32,296 nucleotides of DNA from Chloroflexota bacterium (GTDB lineage: Bacteria > Chloroflexota > Limnocylindria > P2-11E): assembly GCA_005889075.1 (NCBI GenBank), contig VBDQ01000010.1, forward strand, positions 1 to 32,296. The letters run 5' to 3'. Shown here piece by piece: positions 1 through 7,491 of the stretch. Position numbers and translations under genes: made by a program. Every line of letters begins with the position of its first letter. Positions within the stretch are counted from its first letter, which is position 1. Under the pieces are notes generated by a model. The model was not told the origin of the DNA, did no database searches, and saw nothing but the letters and a program-made list of their open reading frames with translations.

Positions 1-357
1 GTAGAAGGCGCCGAACAGCATGATCTTGAGCAGCTGTTCCCAGCGATCCTCGGGGAAGTCCTCGATCGGCGACACGTGCTGGAGGCCGGCGTTGTTCACC
101 AGAATGTCGAGCCCAGCCCACTCGGCGGTCGCGCGCTCGACGAGGGCCCGGCAGTCGGCTCGGCTGCTCACGTCCGCCCGCTGGAACACGCAGCCTGGGA
201 CCTCGGATGCGGCGGCGGCGCCGTCCTTTTCGTTCACGTCGGCGAAAAGGACGTGCGCGCCATGCCGCGCCAGGTCGATCGCGATCGCCCGGCCGATCCC
301 GCTCGCCGCGCCGGTGACGAGGGCGCTCTTCCCGCGCAGCTCCGCGACCGCCTTCAC
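1..357 (-). CDS. 3-hydroxybutyrate dehydrogenase-like SDR (5' part only)
   Basis: Short-chain dehydrogenase/reductase that runs off the left edge; 119 N-terminal residues are visible. The nucleotide-binding motif TGAASGIG and the structural motif NNAG are intact, followed by LQHVSPIEDFPEDRW, which is typical of D-3-hydroxybutyrate dehydrogenases (NAD-dependent oxidation of 3-hydroxybutyrate to acetoacetate, cytoplasmic). The catalytic Tyr-Lys pair would lie beyond the edge. The start is the GTG at 357-355, the only canonical start in frame before the Rossmann motif; no clear Shine-Dalgarno precedes it. It is divergent from livG with only about 22 bp between the two proposed starts, and a palindrome fills that gap. 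Family assignment is firm, substrate is probable. Confidence 0.85.
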   Translation of the reverse strand, partial: MKAVAELRGKSALVTGAASGIGRAIAIDLARHGAHVLFADVNEKDGAAAASEVPGCVFQRADVSSRADCRALVERATAEWAGLDILVNNAGLQHVSPIEDFPEDRWEQLLKIMLFGAFY

Positions 358-359
358 GT

Positions 360-378
360 GCGCCGTACGATACGGCGC
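360..378. promoter_or_regulatory. Perfect 8-bp inverted repeat between divergent starts
   Basis: GCGCCGTA (360-367) and TACGGCGC (371-378) are exact reverse complements around a 3-nt centre. The palindrome occupies nearly all of the space between the SDR start and the proposed livG start. It could be an operator for a dimeric repressor or an mRNA hairpin. No regulator gene is visible in the window. Symmetry is seen; function is inferred. Confidence 0.45.
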
Positions 379-379
379 T

Positions 380-1126
380 CTGTACGCGGTCGAGACGCAT
401 GCGCTGAGCAAGGATTTCGCCGGCTTCCGCGCGGTGAACAACGTCGACCTGCGGCTCGAGGAAGGCGTCGTGCACGCGCTCGTCGGACCGAACGGCGCAG
501 GGAAGACCACGCTCTTCAATCTGCTGACCGGATTCTTCGCGCCATCGAGCGGGCGGCTCCTGCTCTTCGGTGAAGACGCGACCGGCCTGCGCCCCGATCA
601 GATCGCAAAGCGCGGAGTGGCCCGCTCGTTCCAGATCACGAGTCTCTTCGAGCACCTGAGGGTCATCGAGCACGTCGTGCTGGCTCTTCAGGCGCGGACC
701 GATCATGGCTACCGCTTCTGGCAGGCGGATGCGTCGCTTCGGAGGTTCGACGCGCGCGCACGCGAGCTGCTTGCCGAGGTCGGGCTCGAACCGCTCGCCG
801 ATCGCACGGTGCAGCACCTGCCATACGGGCAGAAGCGCGCACTGGAGCTTGCCCTCGCGCTCGCGATCGAGCCGCGGCTGCTGCTCCTCGACGAGCCGAC
901 CGCGGGGATGAGCGCCGCCGACGTCCAGCGCACGATCGAGCTCGTTGCGCGCGTCCGCGCCGGCCGGACGGTCGTGCTCGTGGAGCACAACATGGGCGTG
1001 GTCGGCGAGCTCGCCGCGAACGTCGTCGTCCTCCAGCAGGGCGCGATCATCGCGGAGGGCCGATACGCGGACGTGCGGCACGATCCCGCGGTCGTCGCCG
1101 CGTACCTGGGACAGGTCGATGCTTGA
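380..1126 (+). CDS. livG: HAAT-family ABC transporter ATPase LivG
   Basis: Cytoplasmic ATPase of a branched-chain-amino-acid/amide-type importer. Counting from CTG 380 (248 aa): Walker A GPNGAGKT at 36-43, Q-loop Gln85, LivG-type signature LPYGQKR at 147-153, Walker B LLLLDEP at 167-173, H-loop His203. Family members are about 250 aa and begin just before a segment like ETHALSKDF, which points to a start near 380. No ATG, GTG or TTG exists in frame there; the nearest is GTG 314, which would overlap the divergent SDR gene by 44 bp and add a tail unlike the family. I place the start at CTG 380 with low certainty. The stop overlaps the livF start, so the two are translationally coupled. Confidence 0.9.
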   Translation: MYAVETHALSKDFAGFRAVNNVDLRLEEGVVHALVGPNGAGKTTLFNLLTGFFAPSSGRLLLFGEDATGLRPDQIAKRGVARSFQITSLFEHLRVIEHVVLALQARTDHGYRFWQADASLRRFDARARELLAEVGLEPLADRTVQHLPYGQKRALELALALAIEPRLLLLDEPTAGMSAADVQRTIELVARVRAGRTVVLVEHNMGVVGELAANVVVLQQGAIIAEGRYADVRHDPAVVAAYLGQVDA

Positions 1127-1811
1127 GATCACCGGGCTCTCCGCGTGGTACGGCGAAGCCCAAGCGCTCCGAGAAGTGAGCCTGCGCGCATCGCCGGGTG
1201 AGGTGGTGACGCTCGTTGGACGCAACGGCGCCGGAAAATCGACGCTCCTGCGGTGCCTCATGGGCCTGCACGCGCAGATGACCGGATCGGTACGGCTGGG
1301 CGAGCGCGATCTCGGTCCGCTCGGACCGGTTCGCCGCGTCCATGCTGGTCTTGGCTATGTCCCCGACGATCGCGGCATCTACAGCTCGCTCAGCGTCGAG
1401 GAGCACCTCTTGCTTCCGCCACGCCTTGGGCAATCGGCGTGGACGCTCGAGCGCGTCTACGACGCGTTCCCGGCGCTCCGGGCGCGAAGGCAGCAGACCG
1501 CGAGCAAGCTCTCAGGCGGCGAACAGCAGATGCTCGCGATCGCCCGGGTGCTGCGGATGGGGGCGCGGGTGCTGCTACTCGACGAACCGACCGAAGGGCT
1601 CGCGCCCATCCTGGTCCAGCAGATCGCGCGGCTCCTCGTGGACGCGAAGGCCGACGCGCTCACGATCCTCCTTGTCGAGCAGAACCTCCGTTTTGCCACC
1701 TCGGTGGCCGACCGCCACTATCTGCTCGGGCAAGGCGAGATCGTTACGACCCTCGCGAACGACGAAGTGAAGGCCCGCGAGCACGAGCTCCGGCAGCACC
1801 TTGGCATCTAA
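1119..1811 (+). CDS. livF: HAAT-family ABC transporter ATPase LivF
   Basis: Second ATPase of the importer, 230 aa, the usual LivF length. Walker A GRNGAGKST at 34-42, signature LSGGEQQ, Walker B VLLLDEP followed by TEGLAP, and the LivF-type VEQN in place of the H-loop histidine. ATG 1119 overlaps the last codons of livG (livG stop at 1124-1126). LivF pairs with LivG as the nucleotide-binding heterodimer under the LivH/LivM permeases. Substrate specificity cannot be read from the ATPases. Confidence 0.93.
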   Translation: MLEITGLSAWYGEAQALREVSLRASPGEVVTLVGRNGAGKSTLLRCLMGLHAQMTGSVRLGERDLGPLGPVRRVHAGLGYVPDDRGIYSSLSVEEHLLLPPRLGQSAWTLERVYDAFPALRARRQQTASKLSGGEQQMLAIARVLRMGARVLLLDEPTEGLAPILVQQIARLLVDAKADALTILLVEQNLRFATSVADRHYLLGQGEIVTTLANDEVKAREHELRQHLGI

Positions 1812-1833
1812 GGACGGCGAAGGAGGGCGGCAT

Positions 1834-3093
1834 ATGCGCGGTCCAGTCTGGCTCGCGGTCCCGCTCGCCGGGGTCATCGCGGCCGCGGCCTGCGGTGGCG
1901 GCACGACACCCGGCGGCGGCGCGAGCACGGTGAAGCTGACGAACGGCAAGGTCGTCATCGGCGTCATCAACGACCAGTCCGGGGTCTACGCGGACCTGTC
2001 GGGGAAGAACGCCGTCGAGGCGGTGCAGATGGCGATCGACGACTTCAAGGCGAAGTACGGCGACAACGCGCTGGGCGGCCCGATCACGGTCATCAGCGCG
2101 GACCACAAGAATGATCCCGCGCTCGCGAGCTCGAAGGCCCAGGAGTTCTACGAGCGCAACAACGTGAACATCATCCTCGACGTTCCGACGTCTTCAGCGG
2201 CCCTTGCGATCGCGAAGGTCGCGAACGACGAGAAGAAGCTCTACATCAACATCACCGCGGCGACGACGGACCTGACCGGAGCTTCCTGCAACAAGTACAC
2301 GTTCCACTACGCCTACGACACGTACATGCTCGCGCAGGGAACCGGCATCGCGGTGACGAGCAGCGGCGGCAAGCAGTGGTACATCATCTATCCGAACTAC
2401 GCGTTCGGTCAGGACATGGAGAAGTCGTTCCGCGCAGCGGTGACGAGCAACGGCGGAACGGTCATCGCCTCGGACGGCTCGCCGTTCCCGAACCAGACCG
2501 GTGACTTCTCGAGCCTGCTTCTCAAGGCCGGCCAGCTCAAACCGCAGATCCTCGGCGTGATGCAGGCCGGCGGCGACCTCGTCAACGTCGTGAAGCAGTA
2601 CAACGAGTTCAAGCTCAAGGACCAGGGCGTCAAGCTCGCGATCGGACTGCTCTTCGACACGGACATCACCGCGCTCGGGCAGGACGCCTTCGCCGGGGTC
2701 GTATACACGACGCCATGGATCTGGAGCGAGGACGACGCGTCGAAGGCCTTCGCCGACAAGTTCCTCCAGCGGACCAAGATCCGTCCGACGTTCGCGCACG
2801 CCGGAAACTACTCGGCCACGACGCAGTACCTCGAGGCGATCCGCCGCGCCGGGACGGACGACCCGGACGCCGTCGTCAAGGCGCTCGAGGGCTACAAGTT
2901 CAGCGACTTCTTCATCCACAACGGCCAGATCCGTCCCGAGGACCATTGGGTCATGCACGACGCCTTCCTCGCGCAGGTGAAGCCGAAGGCCGAGTCGAAG
3001 GAGGCGTTCGACTACTCGAAGATCCTCAACACCATCCCCGCGGACAAGGCCTCGCGGCCGCTCGCCGAAGCCCCCTGCAAGATGGCGAAGTAG
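1834..3093 (+). CDS. Periplasmic-type binding lipoprotein of HAAT transporter (Peripla_BP_6)
   Basis: Extracytoplasmic substrate-binding protein, 419 aa, of the leucine/amide-binding type I fold. A Sec signal with hydrophobic core ends in a lipobox (AAAAC) with the lipidated Cys at residue 20, followed by a Gly/Thr-rich linker. The mature protein opens with VVIGVINDQSGVYADLSGKN, the typical first strand and ligand loop of this family. ATG 1834 is preceded by the strong Shine-Dalgarno AGGAGGG at 1821-1827. It sits between the ATPase and permease genes and is followed by a strong hairpin that may let it be produced in excess over the permeases. The ligand could be branched-chain amino acids, amides, urea or aromatic acids. 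Confidence 0.92.
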   Translation: MRGPVWLAVPLAGVIAAAACGGGTTPGGGASTVKLTNGKVVIGVINDQSGVYADLSGKNAVEAVQMAIDDFKAKYGDNALGGPITVISADHKNDPALASSKAQEFYERNNVNIILDVPTSSAALAIAKVANDEKKLYINITAATTDLTGASCNKYTFHYAYDTYMLAQGTGIAVTSSGGKQWYIIYPNYAFGQDMEKSFRAAVTSNGGTVIASDGSPFPNQTGDFSSLLLKAGQLKPQILGVMQAGGDLVNVVKQYNEFKLKDQGVKLAIGLLFDTDITALGQDAFAGVVYTTPWIWSEDDASKAFADKFLQRTKIRPTFAHAGNYSATTQYLEAIRRAGTDDPDAVVKALEGYKFSDFFIHNGQIRPEDHWVMHDAFLAQVKPKAESKEAFDYSKILNTIPADKASRPLAEAPCKMAK

Positions 3094-3103
3094 CGAAAGG
3101 GAT

Positions 3104-3137
3104 GACGCGGCGCGCGCCTCCATAGGCGCGCCGCGTC
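3104..3137 (+). promoter_or_regulatory. Strong GC hairpin between binding-protein and permease genes
   Basis: A perfect 12-bp stem (3104-3115 GACGCGGCGCGC with 3126-3137) closes a 10-nt loop. There is no U-tract, so it is not a classical terminator. It lies 10 nt past the binding-protein stop and 7 nt before the livH start. Such stems often protect an upstream mRNA segment or reduce read-through in transporter operons; that role is inferred here. Confidence 0.6.
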
Positions 3138-3144
3138 GGACCCG

Positions 3145-4014
3145 ATGGACTTCCTCGCGATCCAGCTCTTCAACGGTCTCGTGAACGGTGCCTTCTACGC
3201 GCTCCTCTCGCTCGGCCTCGCCGTCATCTTCGGGATGATGCGGATCGTCAACTTCGCGCACGGCGCGTTCTACATGCTTGGCGCGTTCGTGGCGTACGTG
3301 CTGCTGCAGCAGGCGGGCATCGGGTTCTGGCCGTCGCTGGTCATCGCGCCTCTCGCGATCGCGCTGGCGGGCATGGTCCTCGAGCGCTTGCTGATCCGAC
3401 GGATCGCGGGCGTCGATCCGCTCTTTGGCTTCCTTCTCACGTTCGGGCTCAGCCTGCTCATCCAGGACGCGATGCGGCTGCGCTTCGGGCTTCAGGGCCA
3501 GCCCTACGCGACGCCGGCGGAGCTTGCGGGCGCGGTGAGCCTGGGGGCGGTCACCTACCCGACATACCGCCTATTCGTCATCGCGTTCTCGCTCGCGGTC
3601 TCGCTCGCGGTCTGGTACGCGATCGAGCGCACGCGCCTCGGGATGGTCGTGCGCGCTGCGACGGAGCGCGCCGAGCTGACGCGCGCGCTCGGGGTCGACG
3701 TCGATCGCTGGACCACCCCCGTGTTCGGGTTCGGCCTCGGTCTCGCCGCGCTCGCGGGCGTCCTCGCCGCGCCGATGCGGAACGTGTCGCCGCTCATGGG
3801 GTCCGAGCTCATCATCCTCACGTTCGCGGTCGTCGTGATCGGCGGGATGGGCTCGATCAAGGGCGCGATCGCTGCGGGGTTCCTGGTCGGAGTGCTCTCG
3901 AGCGTCGGCGCGATCTTTGATCCGGCGATCGAAGGCATCGTCGCCTTCGCGCTCATGGCGGTCCTCTTGCTGGTGCGGCCGAGCGGGCTCTTCGGCTCGC
4001 TCGAGACGTCGTGA
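3145..4014 (+). CDS. livH: HAAT-family permease LivH
   Basis: Integral membrane permease, 289 aa, with about eight hydrophobic segments. The N-terminus FNGLVNGAFYALLSLGLAVI and the following IVNFAHG are hallmark LivH segments. The C-terminal half holds the EAA-like coupling region (LTRALGVDVDRW and on) contacting the ATPases, then FAVVVIGGMGSIKGA. ATG 3145 follows the intergenic hairpin and has no strong Shine-Dalgarno. The stop overlaps the livM start as GTGA. Confidence 0.93.
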   Translation: MDFLAIQLFNGLVNGAFYALLSLGLAVIFGMMRIVNFAHGAFYMLGAFVAYVLLQQAGIGFWPSLVIAPLAIALAGMVLERLLIRRIAGVDPLFGFLLTFGLSLLIQDAMRLRFGLQGQPYATPAELAGAVSLGAVTYPTYRLFVIAFSLAVSLAVWYAIERTRLGMVVRAATERAELTRALGVDVDRWTTPVFGFGLGLAALAGVLAAPMRNVSPLMGSELIILTFAVVVIGGMGSIKGAIAAGFLVGVLSSVGAIFDPAIEGIVAFALMAVLLLVRPSGLFGSLETS

Positions 4015-5000
4015 GCTTGCGTCGCGGCCAGGTCGCGTTCGCCGCGGCGGCGATCGCCGTCGCCCTCGGTCTCCCGCGGGTCCTCTACCCGGTCCTCGCG
4101 CTCGACATCCTCGTGTGGGGTCTCTTCGCGATGTCGATCGATCTCCTCTTGGGGTTTGGCGGTCTGCTCTCGTTCGGGCACGCGGCCTACTGGGGCGTCG
4201 CGGGCTACGCCGCCGGCCTTGTTGCGCGCGATGCCGGGATGCCGTTCCCCTTCGCGGCCCTCGCCGGCGTTGTCGCTTCCGCCGCGCTCGCATTCCCGCT
4301 CGGCTATCTCTCGCTACGGCGCACCGGCATCTACTTCGCGATGGTGACGCTCGCCTTCGCGCAGATGCTCTTCTACGTGGCGAACGAGGCGCGGCCGCTC
4401 ACCGGCGGCGAGAACGGGCTGCAGGGCATCCCGCGGACACTTGGCGGGCTCGCCCTCGGACCCTCGCTGTCCTTCTATTACGCGGCGCTCCCGCTGGTCG
4501 TCGTCGGCTACCTCGCCGCATACCGCATCGTCCACTCGCCGTTCGGACACGTGCTCGTGTCCATCCGTGACAACGAGGCTCGCGCGCGTGCGCTGGGCTA
4601 CGACACGGCCCGGTACAAGCTCGTCGCGTTCGTGCTCTCGGCGGCGCTGGCCGGCCTCGCGGGATCGATCGAGGCCCTAAGCCAGCGCTTCGTCTCGCTC
4701 GACTTCCTCCACTGGAGCACGTCAGGCCAGGTCGTCCTCATGGCAGTGCTCGGCGGCTTGGGGACACTCTGGGGCGGCATTCTCGGCGCCGCGGTCTTCC
4801 TGCTCCTGCGCGACTTTCTCTCCACCTCCGACGTGCTGCGCGATGCGCCCGGCGTCGTGACCGGACTCGTCTTCATCGTCATCGTGCTCGGCCTGCGGCG
4901 TGGCCTGTGGCCAACGCTCCGCAACGGAGCCGGACGTCTGCTGCCGCGCAGTCGTCGCGCCGCGCTCGAGCCGCAGGTCCCGGAGCCGGAGATCCGCTGA
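4011..5000 (+). CDS. livM: HAAT-family permease LivM
   Basis: Second permease subunit, 329 aa, polytopic. Family signatures visible: LLLGFGGLLSFGHAAYWGVA near the N-terminus, LSLRRTGIYFAMVTLAFAQM, LTGGENGLQGIP, the coupling segment IRDNEARARALGYD, and VLMAVLGGLGTLWGGILGAA. GTG 4011 overlaps the livH TGA (GTGA), implying coupled translation. The C-terminus ends in a short Arg-rich tail. It completes a five-gene importer; nothing resembling a terminator follows in the 46 bp before the next gene. Confidence 0.92.
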   Translation: MSLRRGQVAFAAAAIAVALGLPRVLYPVLALDILVWGLFAMSIDLLLGFGGLLSFGHAAYWGVAGYAAGLVARDAGMPFPFAALAGVVASAALAFPLGYLSLRRTGIYFAMVTLAFAQMLFYVANEARPLTGGENGLQGIPRTLGGLALGPSLSFYYAALPLVVVGYLAAYRIVHSPFGHVLVSIRDNEARARALGYDTARYKLVAFVLSAALAGLAGSIEALSQRFVSLDFLHWSTSGQVVLMAVLGGLGTLWGGILGAAVFLLLRDFLSTSDVLRDAPGVVTGLVFIVIVLGLRRGLWPTLRNGAGRLLPRSRRAALEPQVPEPEIR

Positions 5001-5046
5001 CGTCCCATGGCCTCACGCCTGCAGTGTGCGGATATGGAGGTCTGCG

Positions 5047-5535
5047 ATGGAGAAAGAGACGATCGAGGAATCACAAGAGCTGAAGGAAGAAGGCGCCGCG
5101 CCGACCACGCAAGCCAGCCCCTTTGTGCACGAGGAGATCGAGCACGTGCGGGAAGGCAAACACGGTGCGCGCTCGACGAAGCAGGCGATCGCCATCGGGC
5201 TGTCGAAGGCCCGTCGCGCCGGCGTGAAGCTTCCGACGCCGCCGCGCGGCCGGGTCAGCGAAGAGACGCGCGCGTCCGCCGCGAGCGCGACGCGGCGCGC
5301 CGGACGAAAGCCGAACCCGAGGCGCGGGCGGGCGGTCCGCGCCGCGCTGAAACGCGAGGGCCGGGCCGCTGCATCGCCGCAGGCCCTCTCGCGCCAGGCG
5401 CGAGCCGCGTCACGTGCACGGGGACCCCGAGCGCGCTCGGCGAGTGCGCGCAAAGCGGTCCGGACGAAGGGCGCCGCAGGTCGGAGCACGGCTGCAGAAA
5501 AGGCGGCGCGTACGCGGAAGCGCCGCGGCAGCTAG
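5047..5535 (+). CDS. Small basic protein with QAIAIGLSKAR motif and histone-like tail
   Basis: 162 aa, start ATG 5047 with Shine-Dalgarno GGAGG at 5036-5040. Residues 1-25 are acidic; the middle carries a short conserved module ending REGKHGARSTKQAIAIGLSK, resembling small proteins annotated as DUF6496 or as plasmid-stabilisation/DNA-binding in soil bacteria. From about residue 65 the protein is an Ala/Arg/Lys-rich tail (many AARxxR and SARKAVR-like units), close in character to histone-H1-like tails, and so probably binds DNA or RNA. No enzymatic domain is visible. It is 46 bp downstream of livM on the same strand but is probably not part of the transporter. Function unknown. Confidence 0.75.
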   Translation: MEKETIEESQELKEEGAAPTTQASPFVHEEIEHVREGKHGARSTKQAIAIGLSKARRAGVKLPTPPRGRVSEETRASAASATRRAGRKPNPRRGRAVRAALKREGRAAASPQALSRQARAASRARGPRARSASARKAVRTKGAAGRSTAAEKAARTRKRRGS

Positions 5536-5601
5536 CAAGCCGGCTCCCTTTAGATCGCTTTCGGTCGCAGAAATCTGACCTGGCCGAACGAATGCAGGTC
5601 C

Positions 5602-5627
5602 GGAACGACGCGATCCGCGTGTATTAG
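5602..5627 (+). promoter_or_regulatory. Possible ECF-type promoter before the GlsB-like gene
   Basis: GGAAC at 5602-5606 followed after 14-15 nt by TATTAG (5622-5627), about 8 nt before the GTAGGGGG stretch that serves the next gene. GGAAC -35 boxes are typical of extracytoplasmic-stress sigma factors, and GlsB/YeaQ genes are often stress induced. Short motif, so low certainty. Confidence 0.25.
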
Positions 5628-5649
5628 TGCACGACCGTAGGGGGTTTAG

Positions 5650-5910
5650 ATGGGATTCATTGCTTGGATCATCGTTGGACTCATCGCCGGGTGGCTCGCA
5701 GGTCTGATCATGAAGGGAGGTGGCTACGGCCTTATCGGGGATCTGATCCTGGGCCTCATCGGCGCGCTTATCGGCGGTTGGCTGTTCTCGATCATCTTGC
5801 CGAGCGCCGAACCAACGGGCCTGATCGGCTCGATCATCGTCGCCACGATCGGCGCGGTCGTCCTCGTCGCGATCGTGCGACTGGTTCGCGGTAGACCTGT
5901 GCGGGCATAG
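5650..5910 (+). CDS. GlsB/YeaQ/YmgE family small membrane protein
   Basis: 86-aa integral membrane protein with three hydrophobic segments and the family pattern WIIVGLIAGWLAG near the N-terminus, a central Gly-rich GDLILGLIGALIGG, and a final VATIGAVVLVAIVRLV. ATG 5650 lies 6 nt after the purine tract GGGGG (5640-5644). Members (transglycosylase-associated/general stress proteins) are widespread; biochemical function is not established. The duplicated tRNA 3' end begins only 10 bp after the stop. Confidence 0.9.
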   Translation: MGFIAWIIVGLIAGWLAGLIMKGGGYGLIGDLILGLIGALIGGWLFSIILPSAEPTGLIGSIIVATIGAVVLVAIVRLVRGRPVRA

Positions 5911-5919
5911 GGACGATCT

Positions 5920-5936
5920 GAGCCGACCCCGGGGCT
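5920..5936. repeat. Left copy of 17-bp direct repeat (tRNA-Thr 3' end remnant, att-like)
   Basis: GAGCCGACCCCGGGGCT is identical to 7430-7446, where 16 of the 17 bases are the 3' end of the tRNA-Thr gene (3' acceptor strand and part of the T arm). A lone tRNA 3' end fragment at the far side of a segment is the classical mark of site-specific integration into a tRNA gene. Confidence 0.7.
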
Positions 5937-6048
5937 GGTCGTCTCGGTAAACAGACACAGCCGAGCCTCCTAGTCGCGCACGGTCGATGACCTTGCGGGG
6001 CGGCTGCGTGATCGAGACCAAGACGGCACAGCGCCCGCGTGCGCCAGA

Positions 6049-7491
6049 ATCAGCAACGTCGAGACCGCAACCCAGACGCTGCACAGGCTGACCTCGATCG
6101 ATCGCCGCTTCGCGGGTCGAACGGGCCACGAGTGGACACCGCCGGTGGACGACCCTCGCGTGGTCCAGGGACTCGAGGCCAACGACCTGGCCCGCTTCCC
6201 GTGGTTCTTCAAACGCTACGAGGGATCGCTGCCTCGCGTGCCGCTCCCTCGCAGCCTACCGGCCACCACGGCCCCCGCCGTCTCCGTGCTCGCTGGCACC
6301 GCGGACGTCGGCCCCGGCGAACTGGATCTTCCGCAGCTCTCCCGGTTGTTACACCTTTCCGCAGGCGTGGTGCGCACGATGGCGCGGCCCTACACGACCT
6401 GGCTGTTCCGTGCCGCCGGGTCCGCGGGCGGCCGCTTCCCGCTGGAGGTGTACGTCGCTGTCCCCGATGGCGTGGACGTGCCTGCCGGCGTGCATTGGTA
6501 CGACCCGCGCGAGCATGCCCTCGTGCGGATCGCCCCTCCCCCCCGCGGTGGTGCGCCCGCCCTGGCCGTCACCGGAGTCCCCTGGCGCACGGGCTGGCGC
6601 TACCGCGAGCGCGGATACCGCCACGTGTATTGGGACGCCGGCACCATGCTGAGCCAGGTGCTCGCCGTCGCCGACTCCGCGGGGCTCACCGCCTCGTTGT
6701 TCAGCCGTTTCCCGGATGCGGCGGTGGCCGCGCTCGTCGGCGCGGATGGCGTGCACGAATGGCCCGTGGCCGTCGTCGCCCTCGGCAGCGGCCCGCCCGC
6801 GCTCGACGCCTCCGGTCCCGCAGCCGGGGGTGACGTCGACGCAGCGCCGTTGGAGTTCCCCCTGGGAACCGCCGCGCAGCGGGCGGGCGATCGCGACACG
6901 CTTGGGCCCCTGTGGGAGCGCGGCGCCCCGGTCGCTGCGCCTGTCTCTCGATCGAACCCGATCGAGGACGTCGTGCTCGCGCGCGGCTCGCAGCGCCGCA
7001 TGGACCCCACCCGGGGTCTGCCGGAGCGCACGCTGCGCACCTCTCTTCGCGCAGCGCTCCGCGGTATCGATCTCGCGCACCGCTTCGTCGTCCACGACGT
7101 CGAGGGCGTCGTGCCGGGTCTCTACCGATGGCCGGATCTGTCGGCTCCCGTACGCGCCGGCGCGATGCGAGAGGAGCTCTACCGGGTGTGTTGGGAGCAG
7201 CGGCTCGCTCGCGACGCCGCGTTCGTCGTGATCGCCGCGACGGACGTCGGTACGCTCGACGACCGGGAGTATCGCGAGGCGCACCTCGCTGCCGGCCTGG
7301 TCGAAGGCAGGCTGCATCTGCTTGCCTACGGTCTCGGTGCGAGCGCCTCCGGGATGACGTTCGTCGATAGCGAGGTGCCCCCGCTGCTCGGCGAGCAGCT
7401 GGACGGCCTGCTGTTCACCTGCGTCTACGGAGCCGACCCCGGGGCTCGAACCCGGAACCGGTGGTTTACAAAACCACTGCTCTACCGTTGA
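6049..7491 (+). CDS. SagB/ThcOx-type nitroreductase family dehydrogenase
   Basis: About 480 aa, FMN-dependent nitroreductase fold in duplicate: a degenerate N-terminal module and a C-terminal one beginning near RGSQRRMDP (the S/RR phosphate-binding motif) and ending EGRLHLLAYGLGASASGMTF. Such proteins oxidise azoline rings in peptide biosynthesis or act as general oxidoreductases; no cyclodehydratase or precursor gene is nearby. Family-like sequence (ETATQTLHRLTS, then HEWTPPVDDPR) extends upstream of the first canonical start, GTG 6145; the frame is open from 5974 and ATC 6049 gives the plausible start MSNVETATQ. The 3' end reads 61 nt into the antisense of tRNA-Thr and takes its stop there, so the last residues are not native-looking. 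It may be a transferred, slightly damaged gene. Confidence 0.75.
   Translation: MSNVETATQTLHRLTSIDRRFAGRTGHEWTPPVDDPRVVQGLEANDLARFPWFFKRYEGSLPRVPLPRSLPATTAPAVSVLAGTADVGPGELDLPQLSRLLHLSAGVVRTMARPYTTWLFRAAGSAGGRFPLEVYVAVPDGVDVPAGVHWYDPREHALVRIAPPPRGGAPALAVTGVPWRTGWRYRERGYRHVYWDAGTMLSQVLAVADSAGLTASLFSRFPDAAVAALVGADGVHEWPVAVVALGSGPPALDASGPAAGGDVDAAPLEFPLGTAAQRAGDRDTLGPLWERGAPVAAPVSRSNPIEDVVLARGSQRRMDPTRGLPERTLRTSLRAALRGIDLAHRFVVHDVEGVVPGLYRWPDLSAPVRAGAMREELYRVCWEQRLARDAAFVVIAATDVGTLDDREYREAHLAAGLVEGRLHLLAYGLGASASGMTFVDSEVPPLLGEQLDGLLFTCVYGADPGARTRNRWFTKPLLYR
7430..7446. repeat. Right copy of 17-bp direct repeat inside tRNA-Thr 3' end
   Basis: Identical to 5920-5936. It covers tRNA 3' nucleotides 7431-7446 plus one base beyond. 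The identity stops at 7429 and 7447, giving sharp edges expected of a recombination crossover region. Confidence 0.7.

Larger units (their letters stand above)
5920..7446. mobile_element. Putative 1.5-kb single-gene element integrated at tRNA-Thr
   Basis: The segment between the two 17-bp copies spans 1,510 bp per repeat unit and carries only the nitroreductase gene. There is no integrase, excisionase, transposase or terminal inverted repeat. The intact tRNA lies at the right and the 3' fragment at the left, as expected after recombination in the 3' end of a tRNA. If mobile it would depend on a recombinase encoded elsewhere; it may equally be the residue of a larger island after deletion. Repeat and layout are seen; mobility is inference. 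Confidence 0.5.

Noticed and set aside
2194-3261. Long minus-strand open frame (355 aa) antisense to the binding lipoprotein
   Set aside because: Arg/Glu/Val-rich low-complexity translation typical of the antisense of GC-rich genes; the sense frame has signal peptide, lipobox and family motifs.
5987-6091. Small plus-strand frame MTLRGG... overlapping the nitroreductase leader
   Set aside because: 34 codons without motif or Shine-Dalgarno; more likely non-coding leader or remnant.
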